From Styela clava (lineage: Eukaryota > Chordata > Ascidiacea > Stolidobranchia > Styelidae), in the NCBI RefSeq assembly GCF_964204865.1, contig NC_135255.1:3100001-3164000 (forward strand): DNA of 64,000 bases. Reading direction: 5' to 3'. Positions 35,477-50,609 of the stretch are shown here, piece by piece. Made by a program: the position numbers and the translations under genes. The notes under the pieces were generated by a model, which was given only the letters and a program-made list of their open reading frames with translations, was not told where the DNA came from and ran no database searches. The number at the start of each line of letters is the position of its first letter. Position 1 is the stretch's first letter.

Positions 35477-36826
35477 TTTTTTCCAAAAGAAATGCGGACC
35501 TCCTGACTTATGCGCACCAAAATGGCGCACAACCTGAACTCAGGTTGTGTACGAGATTAGGGTTCAGGCTATGCGACATCTTGGTGCGCATACTCCAGGA
35601 GTACCAGAAATGCAAATTTCACCGCTCACCGCTTTACATGTAATTTTCAAAGCATAAATCGGGACTTCTGCAATTTATTTAACCACATACATCATATGTA
35701 TGGGTGTCAGACTAAGCATGTTACTATGTGAGTTACTGATGATTTCGATTATCCTAACCATACTTTTCAGTTGAACCCAATCGTAGCACTTTATCGTCTT
35801 TCTAATAGAAGGTAAGACATCTTTTCGACGTCTTATAACTACTATAGCTTATTGCTTGGTGAATTTTTGGCCCTAATTTGGGGACTTGAATAGAGCGGTA
35901 AGATTTTCCAGAAAATTACATAACATTATGTGTAGCCTAATAATAATTTTCACCAAAAAAATCCAAAAGTTGGTGTTTACTATCTTTACTACCTACCTGC
36001 TCTTCTCGGATAACATATAAAATTGGACATCGTCAGAGATTTTGACTTGCCAATTCTTCCTTGCTAACGTGGTCAAATGCCTGTTTTTTTTTAATAAAAG
36101 ATTCCATACATCCACGTTTACAATGAAAAATTCAGATTGCGATAAAAAATATTTTCATGTTTTTAAAATTTTCCTAACGATAAGAAGAAGCAAATACGAA
36201 CAAGACCAACATAATAATAATAATAACGAAACGATCCATATATATACACATGTCCAATACCAATAACAAAACGATCCATAGGTTCGCTTCGTGTCCAATA
36301 ATTGAAAATTATTACTTGCTATATATATATATATATATGATATGCTGCCCTAACACCTGTTTATAAGTTTATTTCGATTCCATAATCAGCGTGACAGACG
36401 GGGAAAAAATAAAATATATAAATAAAACTGATTACAGAATCATGAGACCTTTAATTAAGGTTTGAGAAGTACAGAATTTATATTGGAACGTGTTGTCAAA
36501 AGAAGTTGTACGTGTTCGCTCACCGAAAGTATTAAATAATTTCACATCCACAGGTACATACATACGGAGACCACCACAACCATGGAGATACAATAAAATT
36601 AGAAGGGAAAAAAGAGAAATGAAAGATATATTACTGAGTAAACAAACAAACAAAAAAGGACGATTGGAAAAATGAATACCGAATCAGTGAAAAAGAGTTG
36701 AATTTGTAGAGAATCACCAAAAAATATGTATGCAGTATGAATGATACTTTACTAACACTTTCGGTCATTTCATTTAGCGAATATATTTCTGTTTTTGGTA
36801 ATGGAACTCTGGTATATAGGCCTATC
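35477..36826. repeat. 1.3-kb repeat R1, copy 2
   Basis: Uninterrupted copy, starting TTTTTTCCAAAAGAAATGCGG and ending GGTATATAGGCCTATC. Near the start, arms around CTCCTGACTTATGCGCACC (35500) and GGTGCGCATACTCCAGGAG (35585) form an imperfect hairpin of about 40-bp arms with AACCTGAACTCAGGTT in the loop region. A (TA)n tract is at 36322-36339. No coding content recognised. Confidence 0.9.
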
Positions 36827-39469
<2,643 letters not shown>

Positions 39470-41866
39470 AGATCACCTTCTTCATTCAAAACTCGTTGCA
39501 TGCCATGATGTATTTCAGAGCACTATCATGGACATGATTATAAAATGTGCACTATTCTCACTAATGCCAATCACCATGTAGGGAGATTACAAAGAAGTAT
39601 TGTCGTCTGCATGTTTCTCTTTTAATTTATAATTATTCTTAATATCCAATTTTAGATTGCAAACTATTCTTAAAAAAATATTTTGATTAATTTGTCTACC
39701 ATATCAACATTTTAAATTTTATGTGAATTGTATTTTGTCATTCAGATATGCTGTTTAACTATAATGATTTTCTCATTTTGAGTATTGTGTTATACAACAA
39801 GTCTATGCAGTGCACAGCAAGTTTTTTAAATACTTTTTGAACCGGAGCGGGGCTTTTCAATCTCTGGAACCTTATGCACTTAAACCTATTAGAGCATGTG
39901 TAGAATCGATTTCAGATACAGAGTTGGAAAGTCACCCACTCCATTGTTTTGGTTGATTAGTTTTTGGTATTTACTACATAAACTAGTTAAATGGTTTTAT
40001 CAAAACATTCTAGTCTTCAATCGAAAAAACATACCGTTCTCTACCATACCACCGTTGAAGAATTAAGTCACTTATATTGTCTATACTAGACAATTTTTGC
40101 TCAAATGTTGACATTGTTTTCACTTTATCAAACAAAACTAGTTTGCGTATTTTATACTTCGCGTATTCTTTAACTGGAGATGGTAAACTTAATGTAAAAA
40201 CTACTATTTCAGAGGTTGAAAAGCGTTGCTCCAAAGGACAAACATTTTATTTAACGAATGTGCCAAAATAGAATGTTTCTCACAGTAATATCTTGTTAGT
40301 CCAAGTGATCGATTGACTGATTTAGAATTCCTGTGCAATGTTGTCTATCAAGCTCTGGAGATTAATGATGAATTAGTTTTGTCTATAATTACCTCAAAAT
40401 CAAGTAATCAAGCCTGAAATTGTCTTTTGTATAGGAGAATTCAAATTATTTAAGAAGTACTTATTTTTATTTTGACATTCGTTTGTTATGCCATGCTAAC
40501 ATTTATTTGTCAAATATAGAGTAACTTTTGAGCTTCAAGTTTTTTTATTATTTCTTACTAACAGAAGATTTCCTTTCGAGTCGCCATGTTATAGCACTCC
40601 CTGTTTTAAAGATGTGTACTGATTTTTATCATCGACTGGAGATATAAATACAGTTGTATGTTTATCAATGATTTTGAGAAATTTTATAAGTGATGTCATG
40701 TGCTTTACGTCTTTGTTATAGTTAATGCATAGCCACAATCTCTATTGTTATTAGTTGAGTGTTTCATAGACATATGATTTTCAAAGCAAGGTGACAAATT
40801 TGTGATTGCTGAAATTAACTACTACTGTTTACTTGTAATGCAGTTTATTTCTCATTTCACCTTATGTGCATTTAGCCATCTTCTACTTTTGTTTTCAGAG
40901 GGCAGTTATGATTGTTATTTATACTTTGGCTTAATTTGGCTGTACCAAACTGAATACAGTGCCAATGTAGTGCTATTACCATTACCAGCATTCTAAAATA
41001 ACTTAATAATAAGTGGGCAACTCATGATTGTAGTGTACTTTTATTATTATTTTTAAAATATAATTTTAACATTGTTTTCATTCAGCTATGTAGTGCTTAA
41101 TAGTAACAGTATTGTCAACGTTTAAATGCTTGAAATTATAAAGTTACGTAATCAGAATATAATACTTTTAAAAATGGTACATACTGAATTTGACTTGTTC
41201 TTGTTGTATTGACTGAAATATCCTGACAATATCAATATCAGCCATGCTGACGTTTGGTGTGCAATGTTTTCCAAATGTTGATGTTATTTTTACCTCATCT
41301 GAATGTAAATTCCTCTAAATTATCGCCCGAACTGTGAATTGTTATCCATCGACAAAACGTTGTCTTGCTGTGTTTATTTCCCAAGTATAAAAACGGAATT
41401 ATAGTTGGGTTACGACTGTTACGAGAGACTAGCAGACTAGCTATTTTCTATGTTTTATGCTTTTCGCGCAAGGGGATACATATACGTAGCAAAAATTAAT
41501 TTCACTATTATATTTAATCCGAGAGTCTTCCTGCGAACTGATGCACAGCGTGGAAGTCTGACGAATCAATCAGACGAATGGTTACAGAAATACAAACGCC
41601 TGAGTTTGTTCGCCTTTTTCACCCCGCGCCTGGGGTGACCACGCATTAGCGCCCTGGACAAAGAATCGGAAATCCCCACTTAACTGCTCCTAAAAAAGTC
41701 GCTGTGATTATTACGCTACTCGTTAAAAGAGCTAACTTTTTCAGCGGATATTGATTTTCTGTTAATGCATTTAATTCGTGGTCGATACGTGCCTTCAAAA
41801 TGGGTTGCTGGGCTAATTGTGTACAACGTATCTCGTGATGCGTCGACTTTAGACAAAATCAAAGCA
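39470..41866. other. 3' flank of the Rho gene, no second gene seen
   Basis: AT-rich with short unsupported frames. Part is presumably Rho 3' UTR, but I see no convincing AATAAA close to the stop. Confidence 0.4.
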
Positions 41867-42092
41867 TTATTGGACACGTAGTGGACATAACGATCGTTTC
41901 AATATTATGTTCTTGTTCTTTGACACGTTTTTAAAAAGTCGCTTTTCTCTTTGATTACTGGACTAATTGCTTTGAAATTTTCAGTGGTTGAAGATGAAAT
42001 TTTTCTCCAGAAGGCTATTACTTTTATTTATTTCAAATATTTCTGTTAGCTCTGTAAGATTTGTTTTTGTTTGCTATGACGTCACCAAACGT
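41867..42092. repeat. Dispersed repeat family R2, copy a
   Basis: Shares TTGGACACGTAGTGGACAT, AACGATCGTTTCAATATTATG, GACACGTTTTTAAAAAGTCGC, AAATTTTCAGTGGTT and TCTCCAGAAGGCTATTACTT with 43872-44119 and 47003-47244, all in the same orientation and order. Confidence 0.85.
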
Positions 42093-43138
42093 TCTGCGGA
42101 TATCCGACGCCATTTTGTGTCCAACGGACCATCTTGCAATTTCAATTCACGCTGTCACAAGACAGGACCTTCTAAAGATAGAGAAGTTCTGGTACCGTAA
42201 CACAGCGCGGTGACACTGAACTAACTCGTAGCTGTCAAAAGCTTGAAAATCCATACAAATATGAGAAATAAAAAAATGAAACTTGGCAGGTGGGTAGAGT
42301 TGTGTTTCTTTTAACCATATTTGAAAGTTTCGCGTTTCTACATTTGAAGGAGGGGGAATAGGAGGTGTGCATTTCCGATACGTCGATAATATCTTTGTCA
42401 ACCAATTTACGGCCACCGTGTTTTCGTCTGTTTGATTGCTGTGATGTGGTGCTTTGTTTATAATTTAACGAGTTTTGTTCGAAATAACCGTGTTCTTGAA
42501 ATATATCCTATAATATCTTTGTCAACCAATTTGCGACCACCGTGTTTTGTTTGTTTGATTGCTGTATGGCTGCGTATGCGATATTCTCGACGCAGCAGAA
42601 ACGATGATCAAGGCTTGAAATCCGTGGTCGCACGGTTCGGTCGCAAATACGTCTTTCGAGTGCCGTACTTTGGGGATTTGTATAGCTTTAACCCTTTGTC
42701 GTTGAAAGTTAATACGAGGTTTAGCGTGTAGAATAAATGCCGCCAATGCACCCACGGTGAAAAAATTAACGGGTTAGATATATTGGTTTTTGTTTTATAG
42801 CGGTTTGAATGAAATTGTCCGCAGACTGGCTACACCACCCTAGGCCTGGTGAGTTGTCCGTGTAGTCGAATTGTCCATCAGCCCTAAACGGCTATGACAG
42901 TAACTGTACCAAAAATTGTACCCCGATTCGACTGGTGTTAAGTTGACGCATGTTATTTAGTAACGTTTTTATGTGAAATGTTTGACTGTGGTTCGGTACC
43001 TGATCCGATAATACGGTACATAATTGACTCATATCACGAGATATTTCAACTGATGTTTCAATTGTCACAGGACCTAAAATATCTATGACAGTCCCTGTAC
43101 CGTCACGGTACCCCGATACAGGTACTGGTAAGTCACCG
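42093..43138. other. Intergenic stretch with a local duplication
   Basis: A block of about 60 bp (42383-42446, TATCTTTGTCAACCAATTT then CCACCGTGTTTT and GTTTGATTGCTGT) is repeated directly at 42508-42570. No supported gene. Confidence 0.5.
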
Positions 43139-43221
43139 CCGGTATGTTAGTCGTTGGTCACCGCATATGATTTTTGGGGAATTGTTCTGCGTGTCCATAT
43201 ATTTGAGCATTGCTCTCTTGT
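43139..43221. repeat. R2 family, internally deleted copy
   Basis: Begins CCGGTATGTTAGTCGTTGG, as at 46850, and ends TGTCCATATATTTGAGCATT, as copies b and c do, with almost everything between missing. Confidence 0.6.
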
Positions 43222-43871
43222 TCTACTTCAAATACCACGGCAATCTGTGGACATATGCGTGGTAAACTGGCCGGTTACATTTAGCAGATTCACTCCATTA
43301 TTATCGTTACCATTATTATCGTTATCGTTGCCGATGTTCGCATAATAACGAGCTTGGGCAAAAAAAGCTGAATATGAACGTCCTCATGGCGAAAGACGTG
43401 CAGGGAAAGGGCGAATTTTCGAAAATATCAAAATTTAACGGAGCCTGAAACAAGACATCAGGCTGACGAGAACAATCTCCGATTTTGATAAAATTAACCC
43501 TGTAAAAATCGTACGCGTTATTAGAAACTTATGCGGTCTTTCAACAATTTAAAAGAGGAGGTTCGACCTCAAATGATTTATAGTCATTACAAGTAGTAAT
43601 TATATTCCAAATTAGCATTTTTATAGTCATTTTCTTTAAAGGAACAGCGAAAATATAGGCCTACCACAATCATAAAATTTGATTAATGTGCGCGCTGATG
43701 AAATCTATGAAAATATAATATATGAATCTTGTCGGAATTAGCTAATTGCGCATGTGAAACCAGAAATTTAGGAAAGCAGAATTCGAGTCCGGCAAGTTGC
43801 GTAGTTAGGCTTCCCGCTGCTTGTCAGCAGGGAACCTATTGTATTCCTGTGTTTTAGTATTATTATTTATT

Positions 43872-44119
43872 TATTATTGGACACGAAGTGGACATAACGA
43901 TCGTTTCAATATTATGTTGTTGTTGTTCTTGTTCTTTGACACGTTTTTAAAAAGTCGCTTTTCTCTTCGAATACTGGACCAATTGCTTTGAAATTTTCAG
44001 TGGTTGAAGATAAAAATTTTCTCCAGAAGGCTATTACTTTTTTTTCGCTATGACGTCATCAAAATTATTGCCATTGTGTGGCGCTACGTGTCCATATATT
44101 TGAGCATAGCTCTCTTGTT
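43872..44119. repeat. R2 family, copy b
   Basis: Same string of words as copy a, with TGTTGTTGTTC expansion, and running on through GCTATGACGTCATCAAAATT to TTTGAGCATAGCTCTCTTG. Confidence 0.85.
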
Positions 44120-44627
44120 ATTATTTATTTATTCTTATTATTTTATTTTCAAATTGGTCCTACAAACTTGAAATTCACCTCAAATGTGCAGAAGTTCTCA
44201 GCTAGCAAGAAAATGCAAATTTTATGCATGATTGACCACGCTTTCACGCTCCAGTGAGCAAAACGAGTCTTCAGTTTTTTTGCGATTCCTCAAAATTGAT
44301 ACATGCTATTGGGTTGAAATTCATAACACTGATTAATGGACATGTTCCGGATACGATATGTCAAGGATACGCATGAGTGACCTCGGCGATACGCTCCAGT
44401 GAGCAATATAGGATTTTACATTTTCATCTTCTTCTCGAGAACGACACTACTTAGAGACTTGAAATTTACATCACATGCAGATAATAAGTCCCCCATCATA
44501 AATTGCAAATTTTATGCATGACTGACCACTCTTTCACGCTCCAGTGAGCAAAACGCGTCTTCAGTTTTTTTTACGCGGGAAGCCTGTTAAAGCTGCACGC
44601 AGCGCTAGTTTATATTGTTTCCTCACA
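44120..44627. repeat. Local duplication CATGATTGACCACKCTTTCA
   Basis: The block TTGCAAATTTTATGCATGA followed by CTTTCACGCTCCAGTGAGC and AAACGMGTCTTCAGTTTTTTT occurs at 44205-44282 and again at 44502-44570. A third partial copy of CGCTCCAGTGAGCAA is at 44392. No gene. Confidence 0.7.
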
Positions 44628-46464
44628 ATGGCGTCTACCATGGGTAAATGTTTTCCACTTGGTTTCGGGTCTTGCTTATAATAAGTTATGTATGGAAATC
44701 TAGATTTATTCACAGGTGTACAATTAGTTTGTTAACTGTTTAATGCTTACAACTATACCTGGAAATCTGTCTGAATGTAAAATGTACGAGGAGATAATAA
44801 AATTTCAATTATGCCATTACCGTTGACTTCCTTCTTATTAGGCAACGTTATGGAAATTAATAAAAAAGATGCTCGGAGAAACATCCGTCTGTGAGATTCT
44901 GCCTCGCGAAAAAATGCTTGTTCTTTCAAGAGCAGTGGTCTCAATTTTTTAAATATTTATATAAATAGCGGTCGCCTCACAATTTTGTTTTTCTAATGAC
45001 ATGTGGTTCATATAATAATCGAATAGCAACTCATTACATAAAGCATTCATTTATTTTATGTAGTATTTACAGTTTAATAGAATGAGTGCTATTTCTTGAC
45101 TTCCACTAATTCGGGTTCTACTTGGGACATTACACCCCTCCTATCATGCGACTCATTTCCATTAGAGTCCGGAATTCTGTTTTAGCGAGGTGCGCATAAG
45201 AAAATACTTCATGTTGCATTTCTTGCTGAATACTCTTTCTCTTTCGCCATCTACGAATTGCCTCTGTGTCACAGTGAAAGTTATTCGCGACCCCTCCCGA
45301 AGTTTTTTCCTTGTTTGTGACATCACACAAAATTTGAGAATTATACGTAGAATTTCACTGCTGATATCTCTATCATCAACAAGTAAGTACTATGTTATTG
45401 GAACAACGCAATGTTTCCGAGTTATATGAACATAGGAATTTGTTATGTGGGAAGAATAGTATCACACCTCATAAGAAATTTTCTTAAAAGAACAATATTG
45501 TTTACGATTTGCAGGGTTTTATTTATTTGAGTAATAATAACACCACGCCATTGAGGAGGAATATCGTTCCATTAATTTGTTCGTATCGATGTGATAACGA
45601 TAGTACCAACATCTAAGGCGACTTGATGAATGAAAACAGTGTATATATATATACGGCAACATTAACTGAAGACAATATGGTGTGACATAAGTTCTTGAAA
45701 ACCTAGTCCGAGGGACATAGGCAAAACCTCGCTTACATTTTGTGGAACGACAATATGTTTTTGTTCATATACGTAACATTATTCAATTTAATATCGCCCT
45801 GACCAGAAAGCATACTTGGTCGTCTCAAGGCGTGGTTTTTCTTTCAACGATGAACGAATGACCGTCGTAACAACGATCCGATTCGATCCTCGAATGATTG
45901 GATTTTCTGATACGGTTCAATAATTTGTCCAAACATAATGAAGCAACCATTGTCAGTTGTAAACATCAATTTGATATTGCGCTTACCCGTAAAAATATTT
46001 TCCACTTGAGGATTTATCAACAAAACAAGCGCGGGCGAGTCTATGTACATGAAATATCATTGTGCACCATCCCTCATCTCATCATAGACTTTCTACTTAT
46101 CTTGTAATTAGATTTGACGTTGAAACGTTTCTGAAAAACAGTGTCAAGAATAAGATTTCTGTTGTTAAGGGTGTGTACCCGGGAATATGTGCAATTAATT
46201 TACACGGCGATACCAACTTTTCTTCATCCTTAAGCGGTGTGCAGTTTTCGCCATATACAGCATAAATATGTTTCGATATACAACTCTATTTGCAATATTT
46301 TACCAGATATTCCATTGCCTGAAGGATGTGTTCGAAAGAAACCACTAGATGCTTTCACATTGTCGCCTGCTTCAATCTCAATGAAGACTTCTCAATCGTT
46401 TTTATTAAATCGACGAGGAAAAACTCGGAGAAAAGGTTCACGCAGCTGGGGTTTTGATGCATGA
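44628..46464 (+). CDS. Possible short-exon gene, unresolved
   Basis: Several exon-like pieces on the plus strand suggest a gene I cannot assemble. ATG at 44628 (ACAATGG context) with donor at 44644, spliced in phase 1 to 44842-44890, reads MASTMGNVMEINKKDARRNI and ends at GTGAGA. An open stretch 45166-45382 follows an acceptor and ends at GTAAGT. A last exon 46307-46464 (acceptor TTTTACCAG, phase 1) ends KTRRKGSRSWGFDA and stop, with AATAAA at 46642. Phases between the middle pieces do not fit, and the minus strand is also open at 45130-45330. It may be more than one gene, or partly chance. No family recognised. Confidence 0.25.
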
Positions 46465-46849
46465 AGACGGAAGCGAACATGTGCCTAAATTTCAAAAAGA
46501 GCCAGCCGTGTGGTCAAACAATTAAAGCTCACCAGAATAACCTCCTTCCTGAGCTGAGAAAGCTGAACATAAACTTCATAAATATTCGTAAATCGATGAA
46601 TTTAAATATGTTGTGACTGTGAGTGATTAGCGAAAAAGATTAATAAATGACCTTTTGAATCTATCTTCTATTTGATATGTGATGTGTTTGCTATGTGGTG
46701 ATTAAAAAATATACTTTTCCATCGATGTCGTATTTATTTCACAAAAACATCGAAGTTAAGAGAAATATAATTTCATTCAATTAAGGAGCTTCACGGCTTA
46801 ATTAATGTTGGATATAATCATACAATCTGCATATCCAATGTCGTTTCCC

Positions 46850-47244
46850 CGGTATATTAGTCGTTGGGCCAAAGTGAATATATAATACAAATAATACAAA
46901 CGAGGCAACGCTCAGACATTAGACGCCATCTTGTGCCTATTGTTCTCGGCTATCTAACACGGCGCCTTATGAGAAGTCCACACACAATTATTGAAACATA
47001 CCTATTATTGGACACGTAGTGGACATAACGATCGTTTCAATATTATGTTGTTGTTGTTGTTGTTGTTCTTGACACGTTTTTAAAAAGTCGCTTTTCTCTT
47101 CGAATACTGGACCAATTGCTTTGAAATTTTCAGTGGTTAAAGATAAAAATTTTCTCCAGAAGGCTATTACTTTTTTTTTTGCTATGACGTCATCAAAATT
47201 ATGTGACTCTACGTGTCCATATATTTGAGCATAGCTCTTTTGTT
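46850..47244. repeat. R2 family, longest copy (c)
   Basis: Starts CCGGTATATTAGTCGTTGG and from 47003 contains the same core as copies a and b, including a (TTG)n run, ending TTTGAGCATAGCTCTTTTG. Confidence 0.8.
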
Positions 47245-47574
47245 TTCACTAATATTTTAGGTATACAATTTTGAAGGTCGCATTTTGGAGGAGAATCTTA
47301 GCCGAACTCGATGATATATTTTCATGTTTGCTAAATTCCAATTTTAGGTACATCAAATTGCCTTTGAAGACAAGAATACCGGTTTCGAGACCGAGTGGCT
47401 TCCGAAGTAAGTTGGCCATTCTACTCGTCATAATTAACCATTTGACAATGGCGTTCTTTATGATGTCAGAGATTAGAAGTTGTATTTATTCGTCGAAATT
47501 ACCGGCCGGCTCAACTTCGTTTCAAGGGCCGTTTCTATTTTCGCATTAACATTTTTCGTCTGCCAAGCTCCATA

Positions 47575-47727
47575 ATGCCCTACTGCTCAGCTCCAGACTG
47601 TGCTAGAGGAACAAATGCCATGGTAGGATTGTTGCGGAGACATGTTAGTTGTTACAGCGTCAAATTGGCGTATCACTATGAAATCTTCGAAAAAATGGTT
47701 CTACGTTGTGTTTGTGGTCAAATTTAA
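47575..47727 (+). CDS. Short frame beginning like a THAP zinc finger
   Basis: The 50-codon frame starts MPYCSAPDCARGTNAM, which resembles the start of THAP domains (M-P-x-C-x3-x-C). The rest does not continue convincingly. A GGTAGG donor-like word follows ATGCCATG. It could be a first exon or a transposon relic. Confidence 0.2.
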   Translation: MPYCSAPDCARGTNAMVGLLRRHVSCYSVKLAYHYEIFEKMVLRCVCGQI

Positions 47728-47949
47728 CGCATTAGATAGTTTTTTTCATTTTCAATTGCGTTATATATTTAGATAGCATCTGGCTTAAAGGTCAAAATCC
47801 ACCCTTTCGGCTTCATTCTAGCCCTTATAACAGCTGACTTATTCGATTCGGTCCAACAACAGGACGAAAATTTCCCATAAGACTCCATTGTTTCGCGTTT
47901 CCCGAATATGGCACAAGATGGCGTCCATGAACGTGTTTGTGTGTAACAT

Positions 47950-50609
47950 TAGACAAGTTGGTTGCCTATTACTCTACTTAATTTCGAATATAAATTAATC
48001 GCAAAAGTTTTAGCTTTGAGAATGAAAGCAGTACTGCCTGATATAATAAATCATGACCAAACAGGATTTATTGAAGGAAGAACGATTCATGAAAATTTAT
48101 TAACAATAAGAGATGACATTTTTTGGGCGAATAAACAAAACCAACCGTTAATAATTTTTAGTATAGACCAAGAAAAGGCTTACGATACTGTTGATAGAGT
48201 TTTGTTACTAAGAATATTAAAAAAAGTTAATTTTGGTAATTATTTCATTCGATGGGTCAATACCCTATTTAACAACACCAATGCAAAAATAATAACAAAT
48301 GGATTTTTATCAAAGCAATTTAGTATAACACGAGGAGTTAGACAAGGTTGCCCCCTTGCCCCACTTTTATATATTATAATGTCCGAATTGTTAGCATCCA
48401 GCATCAGATACAATAGAGCAATAATAGGTTTTCAAAATTGTGCAGGAGATAGGGAGAAATATAAAGGTTTTGCGGATGACACTATTGTCACAGTAGAAAG
48501 TTTATCCTCCATAGATGAAGTATTAAAATTAATGGCAGAATTTGAAAAAGCTACAGGCTTGAGAATAAATATTCCAAAATGCAACATATTGTTGTGTGGG
48601 TCAGCAAAACGGCTAAACTTAGGACCTTCATACAAGGGTATTCAAATTCAAGAAGAGCTTAAAATTCTAGGAGCTTATATAGGAAACAATGTTGTATCAA
48701 GAGATAAAAACTGGTTGAAAATCATTAACTCAATTCAAAATGTAGTAAATTTATGGCAGGGACGGAAGTTATCAATGATAGGAAAAATTATTATTGTCAA
48801 ATCATTAATGTTATCCAAAGTGTGGCACATAGCCAATTTTGAAATTATGCCAGGAAACTTCGTTCGAAAATTAGAATCTATAATATGGAAATTCATTTGG
48901 AATAATAAAACTCAACTAGTGTCAAGACAAATTACATCTAATATTTTCACATCCGGAGGTTTGAATATGTTAGACCTCAGGAGCCAAATAAAAGCTCTTC
49001 AGGTCAAATGGATTTTTAAAATCCTCAAAAACGAGAGTAGGCCATGGAGTAAAAGAGCCAATTATTTTATTAATAATTATTGTAATATTTTGTCCAAAGA
49101 TAATTTGGAATGTCTGTATTTGAAAGTCCAATTTGACAAAGTAACTACCATACCTAATTTTTATACCGCCATTATCAATTCATTCAAGGATATTAAGTTG
49201 GAGAGAAATCATCCCTTTAATATTACAGAGGTTAAAAATGAAATTTTATGGTACAATCCCTTAATCTCAGAGCAAAATTTTAGATTTTCGTCCAAATGGA
49301 TCCAAGCAAAAGTCATTTCTGTGGCTGATATTGTGGATAACACTGTGCATTATTTAACAAATAGAATATATTCTATTGATCAAATTGGGAATCACAGAAG
49401 AAAGCTCTTTTATTTAAATAGATGCTCTAGTGAAATCCAACAGGTTTGGGGCAATCTACCTATTAGCTGGAAAGAAATTCTATCGAGAGATCATAATTTA
49501 CCCGAAAACAGACTTGGAATCAATAGATATATGAACTCCAATTTATCCACCAAAAAAATAAGTAGTTTATTGAAAATAAGGAAAATCACAGAAATTGCTA
49601 CACGGCATGATATGTACATTACACAAAAATTAAATTTGAATATTCCTATAGACTGGTCAAATATTTGGCAATATAAACTCTCAAATAAATATAAAATTCT
49701 AAGTTGGAAAATTTTACATAATGGTTTACCTACGGGGGACAAATTAAAATATTGGTTTGATGATGAGAATGGACAATGTGTATTTTGTAATGAAAATGAA
49801 GAAACCTGTATACATTTATTTTGCTATTGTGATTGGATAATTGACTTTTGGCAGTGGTGCAATGTAAGGGAAATCAATTGTGACATAATTATTGCTAATA
49901 ATATTCATAGTGAAGTGGTATCATTAATCATTCAATGTGGAAAATCAGCCATATGGGAGTTCAGGAATAGTGTCAAATATGATGATGTATTCCAAATGCA
50001 ATGTAACTTGCGAGCTATTTTTAAATGCAAACTCCTGGGTGTAATCAGATTAATGTCAGATTTTGATAGGCAAAGAATATTATCTGACGAAATCGTTGAT
50101 GATGTACTACAAAAATCGATAATGAGTTGAAGAAATTGAGATTGTCTTGATTTAGGAGGTTTGACTATATAAATGATTGCATAACATAGACAGATTAAAT
50201 GAAAATCTAGTAGCATGATAGGTTTTTGAATTTTCTGTCTAATTTTTTGAAACCTTCTCTTCTTTTCCATGCTAATATAAAATAATTAATTATATATGTA
50301 CATAAAAATGCTATATTTATGATGAAATATGGACAATCTTCAATACAAACGGATATATGACGAAAAATGGATCATCATCACTGGGTTTGATATGTATTAA
50401 TAATTGTTTATCCAACTGTTTTAATTTTCCTCAATTACCGTAATTGGAACGCAATACATGCAATTGGTTTCAAAAAAAAAAAAAAAATAAATAAAATTAT
50501 ATAAAACAAAAACTGAAAATTTAATTGGCTTCAAAAACATAATTAAATAATTCCATATTGACTCTGGAATTGAATTTGGCAAAAAAAAAAAAAAAAAAAA
50601 AAAAAAAAT
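47950..50609 (+). mobile_element. 5'-truncated L1/Tx1-type LINE with long open RT frame
   Basis: An uninterrupted frame (about 47950-50130, over 720 codons) encodes a non-LTR reverse transcriptase lacking the endonuclease and the first RT motif. Visible blocks: PITLLNFEYKLIAKVLALRM, HDQTGFIEGRTIHENLL, motif A SIDQEKAYDTVD, motif B TRGVRQGCPLAPLLY, motif C GFADDT (FADD in place of the common YADD), then ILGAYIG. The C-terminus has a CCHC-like finger CVFCNENEETCIHLFC. The 3' region ends in A-runs at 50469 and 50580-50609. There is no true start codon; the frame begins at a truncation junction. No stop has accumulated, so the insertion is recent. Not a host gene. Confidence 0.92.

Noticed and set aside
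28133-36826. R1 repeats as LTRs of a retrovirus-like element
   Set aside because: No TG...CA ends, no primer-binding site or polypurine tract seen, and the interior is a hAT transposase on the minus strand.
45130-45330. Minus-strand 66-codon frame as a gene
   Set aside because: Both strands are open here and splice signals are ambiguous; no domain recognised on either strand.
47962-50130. Host gene for a reverse-transcriptase-like protein
   Set aside because: Truncated start with no ATG, RT motifs in LINE order and A-rich 3' end show a retrotransposon insertion.
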